Source of the DNA: Rhizobiaceae bacterium
GTDB taxonomy: Bacteria; Pseudomonadota; Alphaproteobacteria; Rhizobiales; Rhizobiaceae
DNA: 41,280 nt
Direction: 5' to 3'
Assembly: GCA_026981655.1 (NCBI GenBank)
Contig: JALSIJ010000244.1
Location: 1 to 41,280, forward strand
Below are positions 17,838-26,829 of the stretch, one piece after another (position 1 is the first letter of the stretch; each line of letters starts with the position of its first letter). The position numbers and the translations under genes are program-made. Under the pieces are notes generated by a model, which ran no database searches, was not told the origin of the DNA, and was given only the letters and a program-made list of their open reading frames with translations.

Positions 17838-18305
17838 ATGAACCTCAGGCAGCGATTAACCCAGCGACTTTTTATGTGGGGGGCAATGTTGACCCGAGGC
17901 GCGACACTGGGCGTGCGCGCAATTGCAATCGACAAAAACAACAATATTGTGCTGGTTCGGCATACCTATGTGCCGGGCTGGTATTTGCCCGGTGGTGGCG
18001 TTGAGCGTGGTGAAACCATGGGTGCATCCATCAGGCGGGAGTTGCAGGAAGAGGCAAATGTTATTCTCACCGCAGAGCCTGAATTGATTGGTATTTATCT
18101 GAATCGCAAGACCTCACGACAGGACCATGTGGCTTTATATTTATGCCGGGAATGGAACCAGGCAAGCACTCCTGAACCGAATATGGAAATTGCTGAGTGC
18201 CGCTTGTTTCCTTTGGATAATTTGCCGGTCGATGCGACGCCCAGTACACGGGCGCGTATTTTTGAAACCCTGAATGGTGAAGCAAGGTCTGAATTCTGGA
18301 GCTGA
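17838..18305 (+). CDS. Nudix hydrolase
   Basis: 155 residues. The Nudix box GGGVERGETMGASIRRELQEE starts near residue 51 and keeps the metal-binding RE and EE residues; the usual Gly after EE-x is Asn here. An N-terminal basic/hydrophobic lead (RQRLTQRLFMWGAMLTRGATLGVRAIAID) precedes it. Such enzymes cleave nucleoside diphosphates linked to another moiety; the substrate is not readable from the motif. Eighteen bases separate it from the upstream membrane-anchored protein, suggesting co-transcription. No terminator follows immediately; a 404-bp gap begins here. Confidence 0.92.
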   Translation: MNLRQRLTQRLFMWGAMLTRGATLGVRAIAIDKNNNIVLVRHTYVPGWYLPGGGVERGETMGASIRRELQEEANVILTAEPELIGIYLNRKTSRQDHVALYLCREWNQASTPEPNMEIAECRLFPLDNLPVDATPSTRARIFETLNGEARSEFWS

Positions 18306-18709
18306 ATGGAATAGCAGAAGCTTGAATCTTGATTCAATATGCCCAGGCAGGCTGTTGAAAACAAACAGATTTAATATTGGGCGCGTCTTAATCTATTGAA
18401 TCAACTTAGTCATAAACCGAACCAATATGAGCAATTACCAGAACTACACGGTAGGAGAGCGTGGCAGCTCTATATTTTTGATCAAAACATGCTCAATGTC
18501 AGGAATGCAAATTGGCGACTGGACCCCGGATTATTTTGGTGATAGTTGATTTTTTGAAAGTTCTAATTGAGAAACCAAAAATGAATTTGCGACGACGATA
18601 TGAGAAAGAATATGCCGCTCAATATGAGCAGGCTTTCTGTCGTCGATAATTGCTTGAACCGATTGCATTTCCGACGGCCTGAGTTTTAAGTCTTACCGTT
18701 GGAAAATTC
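18306..18709. other. 404-bp gene-poor interval with inverted repeats
   Basis: No convincing gene. A perfect 7-bp inverted repeat TTGAATC-tt-GATTCAA sits near 18324-18339, and a larger three-tiered hairpin at 18590-18645. A 40-codon ORF (18427-18549) has no ribosome site and was not accepted. The sequence AATATGAGCA occurs twice (about 18424 and 18621), the second inside the hairpin. Confidence 0.6.
18590..18645. repeat. Three-tiered inverted repeat / hairpin
   Basis: CGACGAC (18590-18596) pairs with GTCGTCG (18639-18645), AGAAAG (18603-18608) with CTTTCT (18633-18638) and GCTCA (18617-18621) with TGAGC (18625-18629) around a 3-nt loop. All three stems are perfect and nested, separated mainly by left-side bulges. 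There is no T run on the plus strand after it, so it is not a standard terminator. Could be a structured 5' leader of the downstream acetyltransferase gene (start 18710) or a mobile-repeat remnant. Confidence 0.6.
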
Positions 18710-19222
18710 ATGACCCACTCGTTTACAATTACTCCTGAACTAACCGCACATTTTGATGATATTGAAACTATTACTCAATTGATATTTGGACCGGGTATGT
18801 TTGCCCGAGCTGCTTACCGTTTACGCGAGGGGGTGATGCCTGAACCACATCTTTCCTTTGTTGCATTGCGCGATAGCAAGGTGATTGGCAGCGTTCGCCA
18901 AACGCAGATTTTAATTGGCGATCAGCCGGCATTGTTGTTGGGGCCTTTAGGGGTTTTGCCGGACTATAAAAATGGAGGCATTGGCAAGGCTTTGATGCAA
19001 GCGGCTATAATTGCTGCAAAGGAAAATTCTTTGGCAAGCGGTGCCAATGTAATTTTACTGGTTGGTGACCATGCCTATTATAAACCATTTGGTTTTTGCC
19101 AAGTGCCGCAAAATCACATCGTGATGCCCAGACCTGTCGATTTGGGGCGTACTTTAGTGCTTGAGCTTGAGGATAATGCGCTGGCAAAAACTTCAGGCGT
19201 TGCGCGACCTTTTAAAAACTAA
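18710..19222 (+). CDS. GNAT family N-acetyltransferase
   Basis: 170 residues. The acetyl-CoA-binding loop of the GNAT fold is visible as LGPLGVLPDYKNGGIGKALM (about residues 76-95), preceded by the beta-4 strand and followed by the helix; GDHAYYKPFGFCQVP near 122-136 is the typical 'YY..FGF' closing motif. It is of the YhbS-like type that acetylates small molecules or protein N-termini; the substrate is unknown. The gene is convergent with, and its stop overlaps by 4 bases, the minus-strand envelope operon. Confidence 0.92.
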   Translation: MTHSFTITPELTAHFDDIETITQLIFGPGMFARAAYRLREGVMPEPHLSFVALRDSKVIGSVRQTQILIGDQPALLLGPLGVLPDYKNGGIGKALMQAAIIAAKENSLASGANVILLVGDHAYYKPFGFCQVPQNHIVMPRPVDLGRTLVLELEDNALAKTSGVARPFKN

Positions 19223-21297
19223 CGCCCTTCACGTGCCCACATGGCCGACAGGCCTGCAAGCAGCAGGGCGAGGCCCAGAAGTCCGGAAAATAGCGGCAAT
19301 TGATTTATGCCTTTTAGTATAGATGCATCAGTGGTTTTAAGGCCGACCCAGTCATTACCGGCGGTAGCGCCATTGCCCCGCACGGGTAATATTCTTGGAA
19401 TTCTAAGTTGCCCGTTACCTGCATCAACACGTTTGATCAGGCCGTTGGTGGATTTTGCAATCGCTGCAAGTTTTTCGGTCGAGCTGGTCACATTTTGAAA
19501 TTCACGTGGATTGGCGGGGCCTACATGGGTGAGGGCGCGCAATTCGCCATTGGCGAGCTGGTAAAGGCCCGGTATTTCGGCTTTGATACTGGCTTTCCAA
19601 ATGCCATCGCTGGATTTTGTAAATGGAACCTTTTTAAGATCACCGGTTGGCGATAGAATGCTGAGTGGGCCGGGGGCTTCTCCCATTGTCTGGCGGGTAA
19701 CTTCGAGACGTTGGCCAATACTTTTTGTTGTCAAAGCCTCTTCATCCAGTTGTGGTTCTTTCATCAACCAGTGGGCCAAACGGCGCAATAGAGCCACATG
19801 CGGGCCACCGCCTTCAAACCCTCGTGCCCACAACCACACATGATCTGACATCAAAGCGGCAATTCTACCATCGCCCGGTCGATCCAATATCAAGAGAGGT
19901 TTGTCATCCGGGCCATTCATAATTACATCGCCGGTGGTTTCTGAGCTGCCGATATGGCGATACCAGCGGCTCCACTTTGGCGGTGATGTGTGACCACCAT
20001 TTAATCCTCTGGTTACCGGGTGTTTTTTTCCAGCATCAGAAACGGTCGGATAGAATGGCTTTTCAGTAATTTCCCCGCTGGGAGTTGCCGGCAATATCGG
20101 CGAAATGGGCGTGCGGAATATGCTTTGATTGGCTGAAAATTCAGGCCCTGCCGCAATCAATACCGCGCCACCATCGCGCACATATCGGGCAATATTGTCA
20201 AAATATAAAATCGGTAAAACACCGCGTAACTGGTAGCGATCAAAAATAATCAGATCAAAGCTATCTATTTTTTCAACGAATAGCTCGCGCGTTGGAAAGG
20301 CGATCAGCGATAATTCGTTTATCGGCGTTCCATCCTGCTTTTCGGGGGGGCGCAAAATGGTGAAATGTACAAGGTCAACGGAAGCGTCGGATTTCAGCAG
20401 ATTGCGCCAGGTGCGTTCGCCCGAGTGAGGTGCGCCGGATACCAGTAAGACCCGCAGGTTTTCACGAATGCCATCAAGCACTGTAAATGAGCGGTTATTT
20501 TGCGTGGTGATCTCTCCATCAACAGTTTCCGCCTCAAATTCGATGATAGTTTTGCCACCGTGGGGCACCTTGAAGGTGAAATTATGCGGCGTGCCCTCGC
20601 GAACAATCACGCTTGAATAGAAGTCTCCGTCAATAATCGTGCGCACCTCAACGGTTTGACCTTTTGGAATATTACTATCCTCAATTCGAAACCGGATTGT
20701 CTGATTTTCGCCAACGATGCCGAAGCGGGGCGCGCGTTCAATAACAATTCGTCGGTCATATTCATCAGCAGTTCCGGTAATCAATGCATGGATTGGTGCG
20801 GAAATCCCTGCCTGTTTTGCATTTTTGGGAATATCGTGCACCTGCCCATCGGTAATGAAAATAGCCCCGGCGAGCCTTTCAGGTGGCACATCCTGCAGGC
20901 CTTTTCGAAGTGCTGTAAACAGGGCGGTTGACGCCTCTTCGTCGATATTTTCATTGTTCTTGGCGGTAATGATACGGGTTTCAAAACCATTTAACCGTTC
21001 CAGCAATTGCTTTACGGCTATTGCTGTATCCAAAGTTTGTTTGCTGCGCCCGGCAAGTTTCTGGCTATCGCTTTCATCAATCACCAAAGCAACGACGCTT
21101 TTTAATTTCTCGCGATCTTCCTGCAGGAGGGTAGGATTAAGCAGGGCAAGCACAAGCGCCAATACGGCCGCCAGGCGAAACCAGCTGCCGCGCAGGCTAC
21201 GATAGAGCCCAAATAGCGCGATAATTCCGGCGATTGCGCCAAGGGCGGCGATCAGCCAATAAGAAAATACCGGATCAAAACTAATGTGCCAATTCAT
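19219..21297 (-). CDS. Membrane protein with VWA-like domain, last gene of MoxR/DUF58 operon
   Basis: 692 residues from the ATG at 21297; the longer reading from 21321 is less likely because an AGGTGG site sits 8 nt before 21297. Two membrane spans at the N-terminus (about 10-30 and 38-54) and one at the C-terminus (about 665-685) bracket a large domain. An intact MIDAS-like DESDS motif (74-78) opens a von Willebrand A-like region. A later region (DLIIFDRYQLRGVLPILYFD ... GGAVLIAAGPEF) resembles a glutamine-amidotransferase-like fold without the catalytic Cys. In R. leguminosarum the four-gene operon of this layout (RL3499-RL3502) is needed for normal cell shape and envelope integrity; this is the RL3502-like member. 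Confidence 0.88.
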   Translation of the reverse strand: MNWHISFDPVFSYWLIAALGAIAGIIALFGLYRSLRGSWFRLAAVLALVLALLNPTLLQEDREKLKSVVALVIDESDSQKLAGRSKQTLDTAIAVKQLLERLNGFETRIITAKNNENIDEEASTALFTALRKGLQDVPPERLAGAIFITDGQVHDIPKNAKQAGISAPIHALITGTADEYDRRIVIERAPRFGIVGENQTIRFRIEDSNIPKGQTVEVRTIIDGDFYSSVIVREGTPHNFTFKVPHGGKTIIEFEAETVDGEITTQNNRSFTVLDGIRENLRVLLVSGAPHSGERTWRNLLKSDASVDLVHFTILRPPEKQDGTPINELSLIAFPTRELFVEKIDSFDLIIFDRYQLRGVLPILYFDNIARYVRDGGAVLIAAGPEFSANQSIFRTPISPILPATPSGEITEKPFYPTVSDAGKKHPVTRGLNGGHTSPPKWSRWYRHIGSSETTGDVIMNGPDDKPLLILDRPGDGRIAALMSDHVWLWARGFEGGGPHVALLRRLAHWLMKEPQLDEEALTTKSIGQRLEVTRQTMGEAPGPLSILSPTGDLKKVPFTKSSDGIWKASIKAEIPGLYQLANGELRALTHVGPANPREFQNVTSSTEKLAAIAKSTNGLIKRVDAGNGQLRIPRILPVRGNGATAGNDWVGLKTTDASILKGINQLPLFSGLLGLALLLAGLSAMWAREGR

Positions 21298-21310
21298 CTG
21301 GATGTCCACC

Positions 21311-24115
21311 TCATTGGCCAAGTCTTTCCAGCAAGGCAGGGATATGCACCTGATCGGATTTGTAATTTCCGGTTAGCGTGTACATGGCCAGATTTACGCC
21401 GACCCGGTAGGCATAGGTGCGAAGAATGGGGCTGGAGGGCACCGTTGGCAAAAGCGGTCTGCCTTGCTCGTCTATTGCCCAGGCGCCGGCAAAATCGTTG
21501 CTGGTGATGATGATGGAAGATACGCCATCTCCAACGCGTACCGGGCGTTCATTGTCAGTTTCCGGTTCACTTGCCTCCACCCATAAGGTGTCGCCGTTAA
21601 AGCGGCCGGGAAAGACTTTGAGCAGGTAAAACGCCTTGGTTAAAACGTGGTCGGAAGGGACGCGTTCCAACGGTGGAATGTCGAGGCCGGCAAGCATTTT
21701 GCGCAGTTTTTCCGTTGCCCGGGAAACGGTTGCCCCGCCGAAACCGCCGGAAAGCGCATCCTTGGTATCAAAAATAACCGTGCCGCCTTTTTTCATGAAA
21801 GCATCAATTCGGGCCATTGAGTTTGCATCGGGGATAGTTGCTTCTGGATCAACCGGCCAATAAATCAGCGGATAAAAACTCAGTTCATCCTTTGATATAT
21901 CCAGGCCAACCGGTGGCCCCGGTTCGAGCGACGTGCGCGAATGAATATAGGCGGTGAGGCCGATGAGGCCTTGCCTGCTGATTTCATCAACTTCTGAATT
22001 CCCGGTGATCACATAGGCAAGCCGGGTCGATAATGTTGCTTCAAACCCGGTTATTGCCGTGCCACTGTTCTGGGCAAAGCCTTGATTGGGGGGGACGAAT
22101 ATTATCAGCCCAAGAAAGATCAATGCGATGGATGGTTTGTTGATTTTGCGCGAAAAAAGCCCCGCCATCCAAATGACAGCCAGACAATCAAGTGCCAGCA
22201 ATAAAAGGGCTGAGGCAAGTAGCCACGGGCGTAGTTTTTTTGCAGCATCGGCAATATAGGGCAACGATACTGGCTTGCCATTTAGGTTTTCTGGCTCAAT
22301 TGGCACAATTTTACTGGAAGCATTCATCAGGTTTTGTACGACGAACCCATCCGCGCTGCCATATTGTCCAGGAGGGTTGTCGTAGCTGGCAATGTTGGGT
22401 TTTCCGCTGCGTAAAACCAGCGGCTTTGCATTGCTCGGCGGGTTTTCAAGCTGGCCTTTGCCATTGAGGGTTTTAAAGGGTGGCAAGACAGTTTCTTTTG
22501 CGCCGTTGGCGGAGATGCTTTTGTCGGAAACCGCACTGCCTGATAGCCGTACCACGCGCCGCAACATTTCAACAAAACTGCCAGAAAGGGCCAGGTTTGA
22601 CCAGGAGGCATTGGCCGTTACATGAAACAGAACAACCCAGCCATTGCCATGTTTGGCGGCTGTTACCAATGGTGTGCCATCGGCAAGGCTGGCCCAGGTG
22701 CTTTGTGGAAGGTTTGCGTTGGGTTCTGCCAATACCTGCCGGGAGACTGTCACATCATCAGGAATATTCAAATCGGCAAAAGGGCTTTGCGGGCTGAATG
22801 AGGTCAATGGCTGGGGGGTGCCCCATGTGAGGCTGCCGGCAAGATTTCGCCCCCCATTGCGCAGTAAAACAGGAATGAGGGCATTGCTCGCCGAGGCGGC
22901 CAAACGAGGGCCGGCGAAGCGTATCAGCATGCCGCCTTTTTCCACCCATTTTGAGATCGTTGCGGCGGTATCGGGTGAAATTGTACCGATGTCGGCCATT
23001 ATAAGCGTTGAAACCCGATCCGCTATCAGAGATTTTGCGGCGTTGGAAATGTTTGCATCATCGGGGTAGCGCAGTTCGCTATAGGGGCCCAATGCTCTTG
23101 AGATATAATAAAGCGGTGAGAGCAAGGGTTGGGCAAGGTCGCTGTTTTCGCCCGAAATAAGCCCGACGCGGCGACGCTGAAATTTTTCATCCAGCAGATA
23201 GACGCCACCGGCATTGGTTTTGCCGGATATATCAATTCGGGCAATATCATTGCGAAGTTCAACGGGCAGTTTGAAGAGCGCTTTGGCGGACGTGGCACCT
23301 TCATCAAATGTATAAGGTGTGGTTGCCAATGAGCGGCCTTGTTCATCAAAGGCGATGATTTCTCCAGATAGGTTTTGCGTCGATTGAGGGCGAGTAACCG
23401 TAATTTCCATTGCTGAGGGATCATTGGTGGCATTTGTAATTGCGGCGAGCTGGCCGATATTTGGTAAATATATCTGAAAATCAGTTGCTGACTGCTCTTT
23501 TAGAAGTTTCGAGAGCAAAAGATCATCGGTATTTTGAAGTCCGCTGCTGAGCCATACTATCGAAGTGGGATTTGCTGCTTTTGGTAGATTTCTTAGGATT
23601 TTGATTGTTTTAGACCAGTCCGTCATAACGGGTTGAGGAACTGCGGCCTGCAGTGATTTTTTGGCCTGAACTGCCGAAATCCCAATTTGGTTAGCGGCGT
23701 TCTCACCAACTGCAAATAGCAGCGAAACTGGCCGTTCATCAGCATTTGCCTGATCAATGATCCGGTTTGCAGTCGCAATTTGAGCTGGCCATGACGCACC
23801 AGAGGCCCAGCTATTGTCGAATATTACCAGCAAAGGCCCGTTACCGCTGACGACCGGTTTTTGTGGGTTCCAGATGGGGCCTGCCATTGCCAGAATTACC
23901 AGTGCAGCCATCGCCAGGCGAAGTAAAACCAGCCACCAGGGCGAATGGGCAGGAGTTTCTTCCTGCTTGGGAATTTGCGATAATAGTCTGGTTGGCGGAA
24001 AGGCTTCTTCCCTGGGTTTTGGCGGTGTTAAGCGCAGTAACCACCAGATTACTGGTAATGTGGCAAGCGCCAGCAAAATCCAGGGTGATGCGAATGCAAT
24101 GGGAAGCAAGGTCAT
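21311..24115 (-). CDS. BatA-type / DUF4159 domain membrane protein
   Basis: 934 residues. The N-terminus is the BatA aerotolerance-regulator type: two membrane spans around a PPKPREEAFPPTRLL linker (about 10-28 and 61-79). A VWA-like region follows whose metal site is degenerate (DNSWA at 100-104 instead of DxSxS). Two further membrane spans occur near 645-662 and 668-690, and the C-terminal ~210 residues, with STRLAYVITG and EISRQGLIGLTAYI, are the DUF4159 domain. It is predicted to sit in the inner membrane with large periplasmic parts. It overlaps the DUF58 gene by 4 bases (ATGA) and is followed after 13 bases by the last operon gene. Role: envelope maintenance, inferred from the rhizobial operon. 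Confidence 0.9.
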   Translation of the reverse strand: MTLLPIAFASPWILLALATLPVIWWLLRLTPPKPREEAFPPTRLLSQIPKQEETPAHSPWWLVLLRLAMAALVILAMAGPIWNPQKPVVSGNGPLLVIFDNSWASGASWPAQIATANRIIDQANADERPVSLLFAVGENAANQIGISAVQAKKSLQAAVPQPVMTDWSKTIKILRNLPKAANPTSIVWLSSGLQNTDDLLLSKLLKEQSATDFQIYLPNIGQLAAITNATNDPSAMEITVTRPQSTQNLSGEIIAFDEQGRSLATTPYTFDEGATSAKALFKLPVELRNDIARIDISGKTNAGGVYLLDEKFQRRRVGLISGENSDLAQPLLSPLYYISRALGPYSELRYPDDANISNAAKSLIADRVSTLIMADIGTISPDTAATISKWVEKGGMLIRFAGPRLAASASNALIPVLLRNGGRNLAGSLTWGTPQPLTSFSPQSPFADLNIPDDVTVSRQVLAEPNANLPQSTWASLADGTPLVTAAKHGNGWVVLFHVTANASWSNLALSGSFVEMLRRVVRLSGSAVSDKSISANGAKETVLPPFKTLNGKGQLENPPSNAKPLVLRSGKPNIASYDNPPGQYGSADGFVVQNLMNASSKIVPIEPENLNGKPVSLPYIADAAKKLRPWLLASALLLLALDCLAVIWMAGLFSRKINKPSIALIFLGLIIFVPPNQGFAQNSGTAITGFEATLSTRLAYVITGNSEVDEISRQGLIGLTAYIHSRTSLEPGPPVGLDISKDELSFYPLIYWPVDPEATIPDANSMARIDAFMKKGGTVIFDTKDALSGGFGGATVSRATEKLRKMLAGLDIPPLERVPSDHVLTKAFYLLKVFPGRFNGDTLWVEASEPETDNERPVRVGDGVSSIIITSNDFAGAWAIDEQGRPLLPTVPSSPILRTYAYRVGVNLAMYTLTGNYKSDQVHIPALLERLGQ

Positions 24116-25032
24116 TGCGATGCCCCAGAATTATAGGCCTGTTCGTTGCTGAGCCTTGAATGCAAAGCGACGAGAGCGGATGAAGCGGGATTGTCTGTAT
24201 GATGAATTATGTGGCTCCAGCCAAGGCGTGTCAGGTGATTGGTCAAGGTTTGTTTTCGAGCCGAAAACAGTTTTGTGTAATCACCTGCCAGTTGTTCTGC
24301 ACGCCCTGCAACAAATGTTGAGCCGGTTTCGGGATCCAAAAACTCGGTTCGCCCTGCATAGGGAAAGCTCTCTTCTGCCGGATCTATGATTTGCACAATA
24401 TGGCCGCGGATACCGCGCTGGGCAATGGCATTTATATTTTTAATCAGCTCATCAATTGGATCAAGGAAATCGCTGATCATAATGAGTTCGGAATATTTTT
24501 TTACATGTTCTGTTGGCGGAAACCCAACATCCAGACTAGCGTGTATGAGTTCGGCGGCAATATTTTCGGCGGCATTTCTGTGTGTTGAGGGTTTGCTGAC
24601 ACCCGGCCAGCCAATGCGTTCGCCACTTCGGGCTAAAATGTCACAAAGTGCCAGTGCCAAAACCATTGCGCGCGATTGCTTGGATACGTCTGCAAGTTCA
24701 GATTTATACAACATGGAAGGCGAATTGTCGGCCCATATCCATAGGGTGTGGGCGGCTTCCCATTCTTTATCCTGTACATAGATATGTTCATCGCGTGCGG
24801 ATCGTCGCCAATCAATCCTGGCCAGTGTTTCCCCATCGACATAGGGACGAAATTGCCAGAAATTCTCACCAACGCCGCGTTTGCGGCGGCCGTGCCAGCC
24901 GTTTATTGCGGTGTTGGATATATGTCGGGATTCGGTCAGTAGATCAGGGATGAGGGCTGCGCGCGCGCGCGCCCGCTCCAGCGTTTCAGCGCCTGATGCA
25001 TGCTCAACACGGGTTCCGATGGTGGCTGACAA
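24112..25032 (-). CDS. DUF58 domain protein
   Basis: 306 residues. The DUF58 signature is plain: RRKRGVGENFWQFRPYVDGE followed by ARIDWRRSARDEHIYVQDKEWE (about residues 49-94), and the WADNSPSM motif, a relaxed MIDAS-like site (about 101-108). No membrane segments. DUF58 proteins accompany MoxR ATPases and BatA-type membrane proteins and are thought to be their soluble adaptor. The start follows the moxR stop by 3 bases and the end overlaps the BatA/DUF4159 gene, indicating translational coupling across the operon. Confidence 0.93.
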   Translation of the reverse strand: MSATIGTRVEHASGAETLERARARAALIPDLLTESRHISNTAINGWHGRRKRGVGENFWQFRPYVDGETLARIDWRRSARDEHIYVQDKEWEAAHTLWIWADNSPSMLYKSELADVSKQSRAMVLALALCDILARSGERIGWPGVSKPSTHRNAAENIAAELIHASLDVGFPPTEHVKKYSELIMISDFLDPIDELIKNINAIAQRGIRGHIVQIIDPAEESFPYAGRTEFLDPETGSTFVAGRAEQLAGDYTKLFSARKQTLTNHLTRLGWSHIIHHTDNPASSALVALHSRLSNEQAYNSGASQ

Positions 25033-25035
25033 AAT

Positions 25036-26058
25036 TTACATCCACTTTGATTTAAGGTCAAAGATGACTTCACATATGCTGATGCCTTCAGCTCTGGCGG
25101 CAAAGTTTAGCGCCATTCTGTGTTGCAAAACCGGTTCTGCCAATGCCATCACATCGTCAACTGAAGGGGCCAAACGTCCATCGAGCAATGCGCGGGCCCG
25201 TACGGTCAGCATTAATGCCTGGCTGGCGCGCGGTCCTGGCCCCCAGGCAATATGCCTATTTGCATCGCTGGCGCCTTTCTCTGGCTGGGCTTGCGGCCGG
25301 GCAGAGCGGACCAGGCCAAGGATCGCATCAACAACAGATTCACCCACCGGTATGCGGCGTACCAATTGTTGCAAAGATCGTAATTCGCCGGGTTTAAGAG
25401 CTGCTTTGGCGGTGGCTACACTGTCGCCGGTTGTTTCAAACAGGATGCGACGTTCCGCATCCATATCTGGATAGGGCACATCAATTTGCATTAAAAACCG
25501 GTCAAGCTGGGCTTCTGGCAAGGGGTAGGTTCCTTCCTGCTCCAGCGGGTTTTGGGTTGCCAATACATGAAACGGGGCTGGAAGATCATGGCGCTCACCG
25601 GCAATGGTGATATGATATTCCTGCATCGCCTGCAGCAGGGCAGACTGGGTTCTGGGGCTTGCCCGGTTGATCTCATCTGCCATTAGCAATTGGGCAAATA
25701 TCGGCCCTTTGATAAAACGGAATGACCTTTTTTTGTTTTTATCTTCTTCCAGCACTTCGGAGCCGAGAATATCGGAGGGCATCAAATCAGGGGTAAACTG
25801 AATTCTGTTCGCATCAAGCGCCAACACGGTGCCAAGCGTTTCAACCAGTTTTGTTTTGGCCAGTCCCGGTACACCAATCAGCAGGGCATGCCCGCCAGCT
25901 AACAGGGTGATAAGAACCCGCTCAACCACTTCGGTTTGTCCGTAAATTACCTCGCCAATTGCAGATTTTGCTGCAGCAATGTCCTCAACAGCACTTTCAA
26001 CCGCTGCGATAATTTCTTTGTCAGACGTTGGTTCCGCGGGATTTGAAATAACACTCAT
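25036..26058 (-). CDS. MoxR family AAA+ ATPase
   Basis: 340 residues from the ATG at 26058 (a TTG lies one codon earlier). Walker A GVPGLAKT at 62-69, Walker B LLMADEINRA near 126-135, the MoxR-typical MQEYHITI and ATQNPLEQEGTYPLPEAQLDRFLM, and a C-terminal helical lid. MoxR ATPases act as chaperone-like remodellers of metal-site or VWA-domain partners. First gene of the minus-strand operon with DUF58, BatA/DUF4159 and the VWA-like membrane protein, and divergent from the DUF1285 gene across about 126 bases that should hold both promoters. Confidence 0.95.
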   Translation of the reverse strand: MSVISNPAEPTSDKEIIAAVESAVEDIAAAKSAIGEVIYGQTEVVERVLITLLAGGHALLIGVPGLAKTKLVETLGTVLALDANRIQFTPDLMPSDILGSEVLEEDKNKKRSFRFIKGPIFAQLLMADEINRASPRTQSALLQAMQEYHITIAGERHDLPAPFHVLATQNPLEQEGTYPLPEAQLDRFLMQIDVPYPDMDAERRILFETTGDSVATAKAALKPGELRSLQQLVRRIPVGESVVDAILGLVRSARPQAQPEKGASDANRHIAWGPGPRASQALMLTVRARALLDGRLAPSVDDVMALAEPVLQHRMALNFAARAEGISICEVIFDLKSKWM

Positions 26059-26184
26059 CAAAGTTCTTTCATTATCAGGTTGCTCTTAATTTGGCATGGT
26101 GGCAAATAATGATACACCAACTATTTCGTGAGTATGGCGCTTTTTTGGTTTTTATACAGTGGTTATAGTGTTCAGGACATCAAA

Positions 26185-26829
26185 ATGACGGGAACAACCG
26201 GAAAACGACCAGAGTTGCAAGATGTGCAACAGGGCACTGCGATGTTGGAAGCACTTGTTGCACGTGCGGGCAATCACGGTAAAAACTTACCGCCTGTGGA
26301 GCAATGGCACCCGGATTACTGCGGTGAAATTGATATGGAGATTAAGCGCGACGGCACTTGGTTTTATATGGGGACACCGATAGGACGGGCGCCGTTGGTT
26401 CGATTGTTTTCAACAGTATTGCGCAAGGATGAAGATGGTGAAACTTATCTGGTGACACCGGTCGAAAAGATAAAAATCAAGGTTGAGGACGCGCATTTTC
26501 TGGCTGTTGAAATGAGCGGTACAGGGCAGGGAAATGACCAGGTGTTGACCTTTAGAACCAATGTGGGTGATGTGGTTGAAGCCAGTGCGGAACACCCGAT
26601 TAGGTTTGAAATTGTTGAGGAAAATCAAGGTGTAAAGCCCTATTTGTTAATGCGTGGCCGGTTGGAAGCATTGGTGAGCCGGGCGGTAATGTATGATCTC
26701 ATTGAACTTGGCGAAGAAATTGAAGTGGATGGGGCTACAATGTTTGCACTTCGTTCCAATGGAGCGGTATTTCCGATTATGAATGTGGATGATCTCAATT
26801 CTGGTGCCGGGCTGGATGATAGTGCATGA
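26185..26829 (+). CDS. DUF1285 domain protein
   Basis: 214 residues from the ATG at 26185, which has AGGA 7 nt upstream; an in-frame upstream start at 26128 would add a hydrophobic 19-residue lead that family members lack. The DUF1285 hallmarks are WHPDYCGEIDMEIKRDGTWFYMGTPIGRAPLVRLFSTVLR (about residues 32-72). The family is of unknown function, small and soluble. The stop overlaps the next start as ATGA (26826-26829), coupling it to the Nudix gene; the DUF1285-Nudix-CCA order recurs in Hyphomicrobiales. Confidence 0.92.
   Translation: MTGTTGKRPELQDVQQGTAMLEALVARAGNHGKNLPPVEQWHPDYCGEIDMEIKRDGTWFYMGTPIGRAPLVRLFSTVLRKDEDGETYLVTPVEKIKIKVEDAHFLAVEMSGTGQGNDQVLTFRTNVGDVVEASAEHPIRFEIVEENQGVKPYLLMRGRLEALVSRAVMYDLIELGEEIEVDGATMFALRSNGAVFPIMNVDDLNSGAGLDDSA

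Noticed and set aside
18427-18549. 40-codon ORF (MSNYQNYTVGERGSS...) in the 18306-18709 gap
   Set aside because: No ribosome binding site and no flanking promoter or terminator; not enough support to call a gene.
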